From Microbacterium sp. SCN 70-27 (lineage in GTDB: Bacteria > Actinomycetota > Actinomycetes > Actinomycetales > Microbacteriaceae), in NCBI GenBank assembly GCA_001724425.1, contig MEEK01000006.1, forward strand, positions 53,654-117,653: a DNA stretch of 64,000 bases. Direction: 5' to 3'. The notes under the pieces were generated by a model. The model was given only the letters and a program-made list of their open reading frames with translations, was not told where the DNA came from and made no database searches. Positions within the stretch are counted from its first letter, which is position 1. Every line of letters begins with the position of its first letter. Of this stretch, positions 41,747-51,175 are shown one piece after another. Both the position numbers and the translations under genes were made by a program.

Positions 41747-42974
41747 GCGGCCGCCGATCGCCGCCGACCCCGCGATCCGGCGCCCGCTGGGCGACATCGC
41801 GGCAGGCGGAGACCGGTTCACACAGGCGCGTGTCGAGCGGATCCTCCAGCTCGTGGTCGGGCTCGGGGCGGCCGTGCTCGCAGCGCAGGCGTTCCTCACC
41901 GCGGTCGGTTCCGTCCAGGAACAGCGGATGTGGCACCTCGCCTTGATGATCACCGCGTTCGTGCCGATCGCGCTCATGGTCGTCTCGCTCCTCACGGGCG
42001 TGCTGGTGCGGGTGACGAGCACGGTGTGCGTCGTGGCGCTGTTCGCGGTCTACAGCGCATGGCCCATCGCGACGGCGGGAGTCGCCACCCCGCCCGACTC
42101 GCCGGCCTGGGTCTGGTATCTCCTGAACGTCACGACCGCCGCCGCCGCGATGGTCGCGCCCCTGGCGGCGCAGATCGCCGTCGCGGTGTCGATCCCGACC
42201 CTTTACCTCGTCGGGCGCCTGCTGCAGCTCGGAACCGCGTTCCCGGTCGTCGTGCCCGTGGTGCTGGAAGCCGTGTTCGCCATGATCCTCGGCGGCGTCA
42301 TCATCGCCCTCGGCTGGACCCTGCGTTCCGTCGCCGTCGAGATCGACCGGGCGCGCGCCGCCGCCGTGTCGTCCTATGCGGCCGCGGCGGAGGCGGATGC
42401 CGCCGAGACGGAGCGGGTCGCCGTCGCGGCCCTCATGCACGACAGCGTCCTCGCCGCTCTCATCTCGGCAGAGCGGGCCGCGACGCCCCGCGAGGACGCC
42501 CTCGCCGCGGCGATGGCCCGCGAAGCGCTCACCCGGCTCGCCAACGCCGAGCAGGACCCCGGCGAGGGCTCCGACGAGCCGGTCACCCCGGCAGCCCTCG
42601 TCGGCGCGATCGAGAGCTCGGCTGCACCGTTCGTCGCGGGGCTGCGCGTCGCATCGGCGGCGCGAGGCGATGCCGCGCCGATCCCCGGACGCGTCGCACG
42701 GGCGATCGTGCTCGCCGCGACCCAAGCCGTCGCCAACTCCGTGCAGCATGCCGGCGGACGGGGCCTCTCCGTCGAACTGGGCACCGGATCGCGACGTGTC
42801 ATCGTGCGGATCGTCGACACGGGTGACGGTTTCTCGCCCGACGAGGTCGACGACGATCGACTCGGCATCCGCGGCTCCATCGTCGCCCGCATGGCGGCCG
42901 CCGGCGGAAGGGCCCGCGTGCACACGTCGGATGCCGGGACGCAGGTCGTGCTGGAGTGGGAGCGCCCGCGATGA
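41736..42974 (+). CDS. Sensor histidine kinase (HisKA_3/DesK-like)
   Basis: 412 residues from GTG 41736. Four or five hydrophobic segments (about 40-200) form the input region. VAVAALMHDSVLAALIS holds the candidate phospho-His. The HATPase domain shows the N-box AVANSVQHAG, G1 VDTGDGFSPDE and G2 GIRGSIVARM. It is the probable partner of the response regulator encoded just upstream. The stimulus is unknown. Confidence 0.9.
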   Translation: MTAERPPIAADPAIRRPLGDIAAGGDRFTQARVERILQLVVGLGAAVLAAQAFLTAVGSVQEQRMWHLALMITAFVPIALMVVSLLTGVLVRVTSTVCVVALFAVYSAWPIATAGVATPPDSPAWVWYLLNVTTAAAAMVAPLAAQIAVAVSIPTLYLVGRLLQLGTAFPVVVPVVLEAVFAMILGGVIIALGWTLRSVAVEIDRARAAAVSSYAAAAEADAAETERVAVAALMHDSVLAALISAERAATPREDALAAAMAREALTRLANAEQDPGEGSDEPVTPAALVGAIESSAAPFVAGLRVASAARGDAAPIPGRVARAIVLAATQAVANSVQHAGGRGLSVELGTGSRRVIVRIVDTGDGFSPDEVDDDRLGIRGSIVARMAAAGGRARVHTSDAGTQVVLEWERPR

Positions 42975-44023
42975 CCCTCCGCGCCCTCCGCATGCGCACC
43001 GTGCTCTCGGCCCTCGGCGTGGCCTTCACGGGGTACCTCGCCGCGGCAGCGCTGCTCTGGACCACACCGCCCGTGCTGCCGATCGTCCAGATCGCGTCGG
43101 TGGCGCTGTTCCTCGCGACGACCTGGCTGTGCATCTTCTGGAATGCCCGCACCGAAGAGGCGGCCGATCCCGTCCGCGCGCGCCTGGGCGAACGGGCGCT
43201 GCTGCCCGGGTGGGCGGCCGTGCTCGCCGTGACGACTGCCGCGATCGTCCCGAACGCGAGCTGGCTCGCGGCAGGCCCGGATGCGCGCTTCGCGGGCTAT
43301 GCGACCTGGAGTCTCGGCGCCGTCGGGGCGCTCATGTCGATCGTGATGGTGCGCCGGAGGCCGTGGTCGGCGTGGACGGGCGTGGCGCTCGCCGGCGTGT
43401 CATCGGCCCTGTGGATCGGCCTTCCGTCCGCGATGGCGTTCGGACTCGTCGGCGCCGTGCTGTGGGTCGGAGTGGCACAGCTTCTCACACGGCTTCTCGA
43501 CGGTGCGGCGCGCGACACCTTCGAGCTGACGAGGCTCCAGCGCGAGGCGTCGGAGTGGCTCGCCTCGCAGGAGGGGATGCGCCGCGAGCGTCGGACGCAG
43601 ATTCAGCGCGCCCTCGCCGTCGCAGGCCCCGTGCTCGCGCACACTGTGGCCGTCGGCGGACACCTCGACGCGACCGCGCGCGTGCTCGCCCGGAACGCCG
43701 AGGCCACCCTCCGCGACGAGATCCGCGGCACGGCACTCCTCGACGACGGCGTGCGGGCGGCCCTCGTCGCGGCGCGTGCCGCGGGTTCGTCCGTGTCGAT
43801 GCAGGACGAGGGCGGTCTCGACGGCATCGACGCCGCGCGGCGGGAGGCCGTGCGTGACGAGGTCGCGAGGGTGCTGTGGCAGACGCGGTCGCAGCACATC
43901 ATCGTGCGGTCGTCCCCGCATGAGGATGTCGCTGTGACGATCGTCGGGCGCTCCGCCGACGGTGACGGCGAGGAGACGGTCGACCTCTGGCACGAGGTGC
44001 CGAGAGTCGGCGACGAGTCCTGA
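42971..44023 (+). CDS. Membrane protein of a two-component operon, possible degenerate kinase partner
   Basis: 350 residues from ATG 42971, overlapping the kinase stop (ATGA). Five or six hydrophobic segments (about 10-180) resemble the kinase input layout and are followed by a cytoplasmic helical region (FELTRLQREASEWLASQEGM). Residues 200-350 keep a kinase-like length but show no phospho-His, N-box or G-boxes. It may be a catalytically dead sensor that modulates the pair. No family recognised. Confidence 0.75.
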   Translation: MTLRALRMRTVLSALGVAFTGYLAAAALLWTTPPVLPIVQIASVALFLATTWLCIFWNARTEEAADPVRARLGERALLPGWAAVLAVTTAAIVPNASWLAAGPDARFAGYATWSLGAVGALMSIVMVRRRPWSAWTGVALAGVSSALWIGLPSAMAFGLVGAVLWVGVAQLLTRLLDGAARDTFELTRLQREASEWLASQEGMRRERRTQIQRALAVAGPVLAHTVAVGGHLDATARVLARNAEATLRDEIRGTALLDDGVRAALVAARAAGSSVSMQDEGGLDGIDAARREAVRDEVARVLWQTRSQHIIVRSSPHEDVAVTIVGRSADGDGEETVDLWHEVPRVGDES

Positions 44024-44057
44024 GGGATGCCCGTCGGTCGGCCCCTGAAGAAGAGGA

Positions 44058-44090
44058 GGCGAGGGGCGGCGAAGCCGCCCGCCCCTCGCC
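44058..44090. terminator. Bidirectional terminator-like hairpin
   Basis: GGCGAGGGGC (44058-44067) pairs with GCCCCTCGCC (44081-44090) around an inner GGC-GAA-GCC loop. On the minus strand it is followed by a T/C-rich run (TCCTCTTCTTC). It sits between the convergent two-component operon and accE. The rest of the gap to 44304 shows only a small GAACGC-AGAA-GCGTTC hairpin (44153-44168). Confidence 0.6.
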
Positions 44091-44304
44091 ATGCGAGCCG
44101 GTTACCCGAAAACCTGCTCGCGATGGTGCGGCGCGCCTGAGGCACGTGCACCGAACGCAGAAGCGTTCCAGCAAGATGATTCTTCCGGTGTCCGCCGCAC
44201 GTGTCTGTAGGTATTTCGGGGGACACGCGCGGGGACGCGCGCGGGGGATACGGTCGTCGTGGCATCCCGCATGCCGGGGCGGCGCGCGGGGCGCGAGCCG
44301 AAGA

Positions 44305-44565
44305 TCAGCCTCCGAAGCGGCCCCAGCCGATCTCGCGGCGCAGCGGCGTGCGCAGGCTCCGTGCGCTCACCTGCCATGCCGAGGCGCGTGGCTCGGGCTC
44401 GGCGAGCGACGCCGAGGCTTCCGCGTCGTAGGCCTCTGTGACGACGGCGACGACGGCGGCCAGCTCCTCCGGTGACGGGTCTCCCCGGCGGATGTCGACG
44501 CGGATCGATGCGGATGCCGTGGCATCCGCATCCCCGTTCGCTCCCGCGGCCACGGCCTCGCTCAC
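44305..44565 (-). CDS. accE: Acyl-CoA carboxylase epsilon subunit
   Basis: 86 residues from GTG 44565, whose first bases overlap the accD stop (GTGA). [20 protein letters not shown] is the conserved core of the actinobacterial epsilon family, and [14 protein letters not shown] matches the conserved C-terminal part. Epsilon subunits bridge alpha and beta subunits and raise activity. Its placement directly after accD agrees. Confidence 0.92.
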   Translation of the reverse strand: MSEAVAAGANGDADATASASIRVDIRRGDPSPEELAAVVAVVTEAYDAEASASLAEPEPRASAWQVSARSLRTPLRREIGWGRFGG

Positions 44566-46151
44566 AGCGGGATGTTCCCGTGCTTCTTGGCCGGCAGGCT
44601 CGCGCGCTTGCCCCGCAGCGCCCGCAGCGCCTTCGCGACGGCGACGCGGGTCTGCGCGGGCTCGATGATCCCGTCGAGCTCTCCGCGCTCGGCGGCGAGG
44701 AACGGGGATGCCACGTTGTAGGTGTACTCGCTCGCGAGACGCGCGCGGACGGCGGCGACGTCCTCCCCGGCATCCTCTGCCTTCTTGATCTCGCCGCGGT
44801 AGAGGATGTTCACCGCGCCCTGACCGCCCATGACGGCGATCTCCGCCGTCGGCCAGGCGAGGTTGACGTCCGCGCCCAGCTGCTTCGAGCCCATCACGAT
44901 GTACGCGCCGCCGTAGGCCTTGCGGAGGATCACGGTGACCAGCGGCACCGTCGCCTCGGCGTACGCGTAGAGGAGCTTCGCGCCGCGGCGGATCACGCCG
45001 GTCCACTCCTGGTCGGTGCCGGGGAGGTAGCCGGGCACGTCGACGAGGGTGACGATCGGGATCGAGAACGCGTCGCAGAACCGCACGAAGCGGGATGCCT
45101 TCTCGCCGGCCTCGATGTTGAGGGTGCCCGCCATCTGCGACGGCTGGTTCGCGATGATGCCGACGCTCCGGCCCTCGATGCGGCCGAACCCGATCACGAT
45201 GTTCGGGGCGAACAGCGGCTGCACCTCGAGGAACTCGCCGCCGTCGACGACCGTGCGGATGACGCCGTGGATGTCGTACGGCTGGTTCGGGGAGTCGGGG
45301 ATCACCGTGTTGAGCGTGCGGTCGGTGTCGGTCGTCTCCCACTCGAACGCGTTCTCGTACACGGGGATCTCGGACATGTTGTTGTCCGGCAGGAAGCCGA
45401 TCATGGTGCGGGCGTAGTCGAGGGCGTCGTCCTCGTCCTCGGCGAGGTAGTGCGCGACCCCCGAGCGGGTGTTGTGCGTGTACGCCCCGCCGAGTTCCTC
45501 CATGCCGACGTCTTCGCCCGTGACGGTCTTGATGACGTCGGGGCCGGTGACGAACATCTGGCTCGTCTTGTCGACCATGATGACGAAGTCGGTGAGGGCG
45601 GGCGAGTAGACCGCGCCGCCGGCCGCCGGGCCCATGATGATCGAGATCTGCGGGATCACGCCGGATGCCGCCGTGTTCAGGCGGAAGATCTCGCCGTACT
45701 TGCCGAGCGCGACGACGCCCTCCTGGATGCGCGCGCCGCCGGAGTCGAGGATGCCGATGATCGGCATCCCGCCGCGGAGGGCGAACTCCATCACCTTGAT
45801 GATCTTGTCGCCGGCGACCTCGCCGAGCGAGCCGCCGAAGGTCGTGAAGTCCTGTGCGTACACCGCGACGGTGCGCCCATGGATCGTGCCGACACCCGTG
45901 ACGACAGAGTCGCCATACGGGCGCGCGCGGTCCATGCCGAACGCGACGGTGCGGTGCCGCACGTACTCGTCGAGTTCGACGAAGGAACCGGGGTCGACGA
46001 GCAGCTCGATGCGCTCCCGCGCGGTCATCTTGCCCTTGGCGTGCTGCTTCTCGCGGGCCGTGGTCTCGGCGTCGAGGACCGCTTCCTGGTAGCGCGCGCG
46101 GAGGTCGGCGATCTTGCCGGCGGTCGTGGAGAGGTCAGCCTGGTCGGTCAC
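44562..46151 (-). CDS. accD5: Acyl-CoA carboxylase beta subunit (carboxyltransferase, AccD5-like)
   Basis: 529-residue carboxyltransferase moving CO2 from biotin to propionyl- or acetyl-CoA. The N-terminal half has [19 protein letters not shown] and the oxyanion-forming GGARIQEGV and [13 protein letters not shown]. The C-terminal half has [19 protein letters not shown] and [12 protein letters not shown]. Start GTG 46151 is supported by TAGGGT 7 bases upstream; an in-frame extension to 46295 is not credible. It is coupled to accE and divergent from birA. Confidence 0.95.
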   Translation of the reverse strand: MTDQADLSTTAGKIADLRARYQEAVLDAETTAREKQHAKGKMTARERIELLVDPGSFVELDEYVRHRTVAFGMDRARPYGDSVVTGVGTIHGRTVAVYAQDFTTFGGSLGEVAGDKIIKVMEFALRGGMPIIGILDSGGARIQEGVVALGKYGEIFRLNTAASGVIPQISIIMGPAAGGAVYSPALTDFVIMVDKTSQMFVTGPDVIKTVTGEDVGMEELGGAYTHNTRSGVAHYLAEDEDDALDYARTMIGFLPDNNMSEIPVYENAFEWETTDTDRTLNTVIPDSPNQPYDIHGVIRTVVDGGEFLEVQPLFAPNIVIGFGRIEGRSVGIIANQPSQMAGTLNIEAGEKASRFVRFCDAFSIPIVTLVDVPGYLPGTDQEWTGVIRRGAKLLYAYAEATVPLVTVILRKAYGGAYIVMGSKQLGADVNLAWPTAEIAVMGGQGAVNILYRGEIKKAEDAGEDVAAVRARLASEYTYNVASPFLAAERGELDGIIEPAQTRVAVAKALRALRGKRASLPAKKHGNIPL

Positions 46152-46158
46152 GCGTTCC

Positions 46159-46164
46159 ACCCTA
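46159..46164 (-). promoter_or_regulatory. Leaderless-type -10 element of accD5
   Basis: TAGGGT on the minus strand, 7 bases before GTG 46151; it decides the start. Confidence 0.5.
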
Positions 46165-46349
46165 GCGACCGGCCCGCCCGCAGGGTTGGGGGAGTGCCAC
46201 AACGGCACGCCGCATCCCCTGTGCACTCTCCCCAGGCCTGGTCGCGCCCGCCCCGCGGCTTCACTTGCCAGAAGGTGCGGGTATAGGGCATCCATTCCCG
46301 CAGGAAGGGGCGAATGAACCGCGCGGGTGGCCGCGGCGAAGCGGCGGCG

Positions 46350-46355
46350 TATCGT
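46350..46355 (+). promoter_or_regulatory. Leaderless-type -10 element of birA
   Basis: TATCGT, 6 bases, ATG 46362; it favours this start over the upstream in-frame ATG at 46314. Confidence 0.5.
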
Positions 46356-46361
46356 GGCGGC

Positions 46362-47150
46362 ATGTCACTTCGCGAAGAGGGCTACCCGCTCGCCGCCGCC
46401 GTGTCGCCTCGCCTCCAGGTGATCGACCACGTCGACTCGACCAACGCGCGGCTCATGCGCGACGCGCACGCGGATGCCGAGGGGCATCCGCACCTGTCGG
46501 TGCTCCTGACACGCGACCAGCGGGCCGGTCGGGGGCGCCTCGATCGGGTGTGGACGGCGCCGCCGGGGACCGCGCTCGCGGTCTCGGTGCTCCTGCGGGT
46601 CGGCGCCGTCGAGGTGGCCGATCGCGGCTGGATCCCACTCATCGCGGGCGCGGCGATGCGGGATGCCATCGCGGCGCAGCTACCCGGGGAGACGGTCGCC
46701 CTGAAGTGGCCCAACGACGTGCTCGTCGGTGCGGGGCCGCAGGCGCGCAAGATCAGCGGCATCCTCACCGAGGTGCTGCCGTCCGACCCGCTATCGGTCG
46801 TCGTCGGCGCGGGCGTCAACACGGCCATGCCGACCTTCGATCTTCCCGTGCCGACGGCGACCTCGTTCGCCGACCTCAAAGCCACCGCAGATGAGGACCG
46901 CCTCCTCGCGGACTTCCTCACGGGGCTCCGCGACGGCATCGCCGACCTCGCCGTGGGGGGGCACGCCGCCGTCGCCGATCGTGTCACGGAGCACTGCAGC
47001 ACGCTCGGGGCCGAGGTCGCCGCGTCGCTCCCGGGCGGTGCGATGCTCCACGGCCGTGCCGTCCGCCTCGACGACACCGGGCGGCTCGTCCTCGTGTCCG
47101 AGGGCGTCGAGAGCGTCGTCGGCGCCGGCGACGTCATCCACGTGCGCTGA
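46362..47150 (+). CDS. birA: Biotin-[acetyl-CoA-carboxylase] ligase
   Basis: 262-residue biotin protein ligase without an N-terminal DNA-binding domain (group I). [29 protein letters not shown] (biotinyl-AMP loop) and [11 protein letters not shown] with the catalytic Lys are visible. A small SH3-like C-terminal domain follows. It attaches biotin to the BCCP domain of the alpha subunit at 37-39 kb. It is divergent from accD5, so biotinylation and carboxylase genes share an intergenic region. Confidence 0.94.
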   Translation: MSLREEGYPLAAAVSPRLQVIDHVDSTNARLMRDAHADAEGHPHLSVLLTRDQRAGRGRLDRVWTAPPGTALAVSVLLRVGAVEVADRGWIPLIAGAAMRDAIAAQLPGETVALKWPNDVLVGAGPQARKISGILTEVLPSDPLSVVVGAGVNTAMPTFDLPVPTATSFADLKATADEDRLLADFLTGLRDGIADLAVGGHAAVADRVTEHCSTLGAEVAASLPGGAMLHGRAVRLDDTGRLVLVSEGVESVVGAGDVIHVR

Positions 47151-47216
47151 CCCGCTCCCGCCACGGACGCGCCTCGGGCGACCGGCCGGGGCGTCGCGCG
47201 GCCGGCCCCGGCGTCG

Positions 47217-47284
47217 CGAAAGCAGGGCCGATCGATGCCGGAAGGTCACAAACCGGGACTCTCGGCCGGTCCAGCCTGCTTTCG
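47217..47284. repeat. 10-bp inverted repeat in front of the PH-domain gene
   Basis: CGAAAGCAGG (47217-47226) is mirrored by CCTGCTTTCG (47275-47284). The preceding bases hold two related GC-rich units (GGCCGGGGCGTCGCG and GGCCCCGGCGTCGCG). It is a possible regulatory structure in the 160-bp birA-PH gap. Confidence 0.4.
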
Positions 47285-47298
47285 AGACGTGCGGGCGC

Positions 47299-47304
47299 CA
47301 CAAT
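47299..47304 (+). promoter_or_regulatory. Leaderless-type -10 element of the PH-domain gene
   Basis: CACAAT, 6 bases, GTG 47311. Confidence 0.45.
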
Positions 47305-47310
47305 GGGGGT

Positions 47311-47886
47311 GTGAGCCAGCCGACCGCATACACGGGGCGCCCGGTGACCCCGGCGCCCGGCGCCGAGGTGCACGAACTCCGCATCGCGCGCGTCCGCACG
47401 CACGCACGCGCGCTGTTCTGGTCGGCCCTCGTCCTCATCGGCGTCGCCGGGGCGGTCGGTTACTTCACCGGCAACCTGCCCGCGCCGTTCGAGAACTGGA
47501 TGCTGTGGGCTGCGGCGGGAGCCGTCGTGCTGCTCCTCGTCGTCGTCCCGTTCCTGCGGTGGCTGTCGCGCACCTACACCGTCACGACGCGCCGGGTCAT
47601 CGCGCAGCATGGTCTGTTCGGGCGCCACCGCGAGGAGATGAGTCACGTCCGCGGCTACACGATCGGCGAGCGGCGCGGGCCCATCCAGCGGATGTGGGGG
47701 GCGGGAACCCTGACTCTGTCCAACGGCGTGGACGCGCCGTTGCGCCTGCGGAACGTCCCCTCGGTGCGGCTTCTGCACGAAGTGCTCGCCGACCAGGTCG
47801 AGGTCAGTCAGATCCTCGCCCACCGAGACTCGCACGCGATCCCCATCGTCCCGGGCGACCCCGGCCCGCCGCCGCCCCTGCCGTGA
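47311..47886 (+). CDS. PH-domain (bPH2/DUF304) membrane protein
   Basis: 191 residues from GTG 47311. Two transmembrane helices (about 30-50 and 57-75) precede a bacterial PH-like domain with TYTVTTRRVIAQHGLFGRHR and GTLTLSNG, typical of DUF304. The C-terminus is Pro-rich. The same gene sits between birA and purK in mycobacteria. The biochemical role is unknown. Confidence 0.9.
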   Translation: MSQPTAYTGRPVTPAPGAEVHELRIARVRTHARALFWSALVLIGVAGAVGYFTGNLPAPFENWMLWAAAGAVVLLLVVVPFLRWLSRTYTVTTRRVIAQHGLFGRHREEMSHVRGYTIGERRGPIQRMWGAGTLTLSNGVDAPLRLRNVPSVRLLHEVLADQVEVSQILAHRDSHAIPIVPGDPGPPPPLP

Positions 47887-47986
47887 ATCCCCGGCGGCGA
47901 ACCCACCCGCCGCGACGTCGCCCCGTGACCTCTTCCCCGCACAGACCTGGGAAGATGGACCGGTCGGACGGGTCGAAAGGGAACGC

Positions 47987-49102
47987 ATGGCACTCAAGGT
48001 CGGAATCGTCGGCGGCGGTCAGCTCGCGCGCATGATGATCGCGCCCGCCGTCGAGCTCGGCCTCGACGTGCGCGTCCTCGCCGAGGAGCCCGGCATGTCG
48101 GCATCCCTCGCCGCGACGGCGACCGGGGACTATCGCGATCTCGAGACGGTCCGCGCGTTCGCGAAGGACGTCGACGTCGTCACCTTCGACCACGAGCACG
48201 TCCCGCAGGAGGTGCTGCGCGCGCTCGTCGCCGACGGCGTCGCCGTGCATCCCGGCCCCGACGCGCTGCAGTTCGCGCAGGACAAGCTCCGCATGCGGGA
48301 GCGCCTCGCGGAGCTCGGTGCCCCCCAGCCGGAGTGGGCGGCGGTGTCGGATGCCGCGCAGCTGCAGGCCTTCCTCGACGCGAACGGCGGCCGCGCGGTC
48401 GTGAAGACGCCCCGCGGCGGCTACGACGGCAAGGGTGTGCGCGTCGTGTCGTCGCCGGAGGAGGTGGCCGACTGGTTCGAGACGGGCACCCTCCTCGCCG
48501 AGGAGCTCGTCGACTTCAGCCGCGAGCTCGCCCAGCAGGTCGCACGCCGGCCCTCCGGCGAGCTCGTCGTCTATCCGGTGGTCGAGACGGTGCAGCGCGG
48601 CGGCGTCTGCGCCGAGGTCATCGCGCCCGCGCCGCATGGCGCCGCGCGGCTCGTCGAGGTGGCGGCCGAGATCGGGCGGTCGATCGCCGAAGGGCTCGGC
48701 GTCACCGGCATGCTCGCCGTCGAGCTGTTTGAGACGACGGACGAGCGGCTCGTCGTCAACGAGCTCGCGATGCGCCCGCACAACAGCGGGCATTGGAGCC
48801 AGGACGGCGCCGTCACGTCGCAGTTCGAGCAGCACCTGCGGGCGGTCCTCGACCTGCCGCTCGGCGACACGTCGCCCCGTCAGCCCTGGGCCGTCATGGT
48901 GAACATCCTCGGCGGCCCCGCCACCGACTCTCTCGAGAGCCGCCTGCCGGGGGCGCTCGCCGCCCACCCCGCGGCGAAGGTGCACACGTACGGCAAGGCA
49001 CCGCGCCCGGGGCGCAAGGTCGGCCACGTCAACACGACCGGCGACGACCTGGATGCCACGGTCTACGAAGCGCGCGCCGCGGCGGCGTTCTTCGCGGACT
49101 GA
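47987..49102 (+). CDS. purK: 5-(carboxyamino)imidazole ribonucleotide synthase
   Basis: 371-residue ATP-grasp enzyme carboxylating AIR to N5-CAIR in purine synthesis. VGIVGGGQLARMM starts the protein, VVKTPRGGYDGKGV is the ATP-grasp loop, and VVNELAMRPHNSGHWSQDG is the conserved metal and substrate segment. AAAGGGAA lies 5 bases before ATG 47987, so this gene is conventionally led. PurE follows 70 bases later. Confidence 0.96.
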   Translation: MALKVGIVGGGQLARMMIAPAVELGLDVRVLAEEPGMSASLAATATGDYRDLETVRAFAKDVDVVTFDHEHVPQEVLRALVADGVAVHPGPDALQFAQDKLRMRERLAELGAPQPEWAAVSDAAQLQAFLDANGGRAVVKTPRGGYDGKGVRVVSSPEEVADWFETGTLLAEELVDFSRELAQQVARRPSGELVVYPVVETVQRGGVCAEVIAPAPHGAARLVEVAAEIGRSIAEGLGVTGMLAVELFETTDERLVVNELAMRPHNSGHWSQDGAVTSQFEQHLRAVLDLPLGDTSPRQPWAVMVNILGGPATDSLESRLPGALAAHPAAKVHTYGKAPRPGRKVGHVNTTGDDLDATVYEARAAAAFFAD

Positions 49103-49160
49103 AGCCTGAGTACCCGCTGGAGGGTCCGTGGCGTTCCCGGGTTCTTCCAGGGTGTCGCCC

Positions 49161-49166
49161 TAGCCT
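49161..49166 (+). promoter_or_regulatory. Leaderless-type -10 element of purE
   Basis: TAGCCT, 6 bases, GTG 49173; it suggests purE has a promoter separate from purK. Confidence 0.45.
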
Positions 49167-49172
49167 GGTCGG

Positions 49173-49703
49173 GTGACCACGCCGCTGCATTCCTCCGCGT
49201 CCCCGCTCGTCGGCGTCGTCATGGGGTCGGACTCCGACTGGCGCGTCCTGAGCGACGCCTCGCAGGTGCTGACCGAGTTCGGCATCCCGCACGAGGTCGA
49301 GGTCGTCTCCGCGCACCGGACGCCCGACAAGCTCGTGCGCTACGGCCGTGAGGCCCGCGGGCGTGGCATCCGCGCGATCATCGCGGGGGCCGGGGGAGCC
49401 GCGCACCTCCCGGGCATGCTGGCCTCCCTCACGGCGCTTCCGGTCATCGGCGTGCCCGTGCAGCTCGCGACCCTCGACGGGATGGACTCGCTCCTGAGCA
49501 TCGTGCAGATGCCTGCGGGCATCCCCGTGGCGACGGTGTCGATCAACGGGGCGAAGAACGCGGGCCTCCTGGCGGCGCGGATCCTCGGCGCCTCCGATGC
49601 GGCACTCGGCGACCGTGTCGAGCAGTACGCGCGGCTTCTCGAGGAGCAGGTCGAGGAGAAGAACCGGCGCCTGAAGGATTCGCTCGGCGGGGATGCCTCG
49701 TGA
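49173..49703 (+). CDS. purE: N5-carboxyaminoimidazole ribonucleotide mutase
   Basis: 176-residue class I PurE converting N5-CAIR to [21 protein letters not shown] and [12 protein letters not shown] (catalytic His) are followed by [16 protein letters not shown]. It overlaps the following LCP gene by four bases, so purine synthesis and the envelope locus are transcriptionally joined. Confidence 0.96.
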   Translation: MTTPLHSSASPLVGVVMGSDSDWRVLSDASQVLTEFGIPHEVEVVSAHRTPDKLVRYGREARGRGIRAIIAGAGGAAHLPGMLASLTALPVIGVPVQLATLDGMDSLLSIVQMPAGIPVATVSINGAKNAGLLAARILGASDAALGDRVEQYARLLEEQVEEKNRRLKDSLGGDAS

Positions 49704-51175
49704 GCGTTTCGGCACCGGAGCGGCCACAGGCGCGCCCGAACAGAGCGGCCGATGACGGCGTGATCATCGGGAAGGACCCGATCCGCCGGCCCGACACGCG
49801 TTCGCCGAAGGTCATGACCCGGCGCGCCTGGTGGCTCGTCGCCCTGAACTTCCTCATCCCGGGTTCCGCGCAGTCGCTGACCGGCAACCGTCGCCTCGGT
49901 CGCATCGGTCTCACCGCGACGCTCACGATGTGGGTGCTGATCCTCCTCACCGTGGTCGCGGCGATCGTGTGGCCGAGCCTGCTCACGACGCTCGGCACCA
50001 ACGTCGTCTTCCTCCTCGTGCTGCAGCTCGTCCTCGTCGCCTACGCCGTGCTGTGGGTGGTCCTCACGATCGACACGCTGCGGCTCGTCCGCCTCGTGAA
50101 GACGCGACCCGGGGCGCGGCCGCTCATCGCGGTGGCCGCGATCGCCGGGCTCGTGATCGGGGGCGGCGGCGTCGCCTACGCCGCGCAGCAGCTCATCGCG
50201 CCGGCGCGTGAGGCGATCGCGTCGATCTTCACGAACCACGAGCCGCCGGTCCCGCCCTCCAACGGGTACTACAACATCCTGCTGCTGGGCGCCGACTCCG
50301 GTCTCGGGCGCGACTCGATGCGGTTCGACTCGATCTCCGTCGTCTCCGTGAACGCTGAGACGGGCGCGACCCACATCACCGGCATCCCGCGCGACCTCGC
50401 GCACGTCCCGTTCTCGGACGGGCCCATGCACGACCTGTACCCCGAGGGGCTGCAGGGGCACAAGTCCAACACGTGCGGGTGGGGGCCGGGAATCAACCAG
50501 ATCATGAACGCCGTCGAGATCTGCCGCGACGACCGCGGCACGGGGCTGTACCCGAAGGCGGCGGAGGAAGCATCCACCCCCGCGATCGAGGCGACGAAGG
50601 ATGCCGCGGAGGGGATTCTCGGGATCGACATCCCCTATTACGTCTTCGTCGACATGAAGGGGTTCGCCGACATCGTCGACGCGCTCGGCGGTGTCGACAT
50701 CACGGTGCAGGAGCGCCTCCCGGAGGGTGGCGGTCCCACGTACGAGGGACAGCCCGCCGAGGACTGGGCGATCGGGTGGATCGAGCCGGGGCCGCAGCAC
50801 ATGGACGGCGACACTGCGCAGTGGTACGCGCGGTCGCGCTACACGACGAGCGACTGGGACCGCATGCGTCGGCAGCGCGAGCTGCAGCAGGCGATCCTCG
50901 CGCAGGCGAATCCCGCGAACGTGCTGACCCGTTTCCAGGATGTCGCGAAGGCGGGGGAGGACCTCGTGCAGACGGACATTCCCGTGGGGCTGCTGCCGTT
51001 CCTCGTCGACCTGGCCGTCAAGGCGAAGCAGCAGCCGGTCGAGACCATCGAGCTGACGCCGAAGGGTGCGGGGATCGACACCGATCGGCCCACCGCTGCC
51101 GAGTACGCCCACGTGCGGGAGGTCATCCAGCAGGCGCTCTACCCGCCGTCCCCGTCCCCGACGACGGCGCCGTGA
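49700..51175 (+). CDS. LytR-CpsA-Psr (LCP) family glycopolymer transferase
   Basis: 491 residues. An N-terminal region with three or four hydrophobic helices (about 45-175) precedes an LCP domain from about 195. [21 protein letters not shown] has the conserved Asp/Arg pattern, GIPRDL is the pyrophosphate-binding Arg motif, and ALGGVDITV and [18 protein letters not shown] complete the signature. LCP enzymes attach polysaccharides or teichoic acids to peptidoglycan outside the membrane. A family member lies next to rml genes in mycobacteria too. Confidence 0.93.
   Translation: MSVSAPERPQARPNRAADDGVIIGKDPIRRPDTRSPKVMTRRAWWLVALNFLIPGSAQSLTGNRRLGRIGLTATLTMWVLILLTVVAAIVWPSLLTTLGTNVVFLLVLQLVLVAYAVLWVVLTIDTLRLVRLVKTRPGARPLIAVAAIAGLVIGGGGVAYAAQQLIAPAREAIASIFTNHEPPVPPSNGYYNILLLGADSGLGRDSMRFDSISVVSVNAETGATHITGIPRDLAHVPFSDGPMHDLYPEGLQGHKSNTCGWGPGINQIMNAVEICRDDRGTGLYPKAAEEASTPAIEATKDAAEGILGIDIPYYVFVDMKGFADIVDALGGVDITVQERLPEGGGPTYEGQPAEDWAIGWIEPGPQHMDGDTAQWYARSRYTTSDWDRMRRQRELQQAILAQANPANVLTRFQDVAKAGEDLVQTDIPVGLLPFLVDLAVKAKQQPVETIELTPKGAGIDTDRPTAAEYAHVREVIQQALYPPSPSPTTAP

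Noticed and set aside
44153-44168. GAACGC-AGAA-GCGTTC hairpin as a terminator or small RNA
   Set aside because: The stem is only 6 bp, there is no T-run, and no promoter is evident; too weak to list as a feature.
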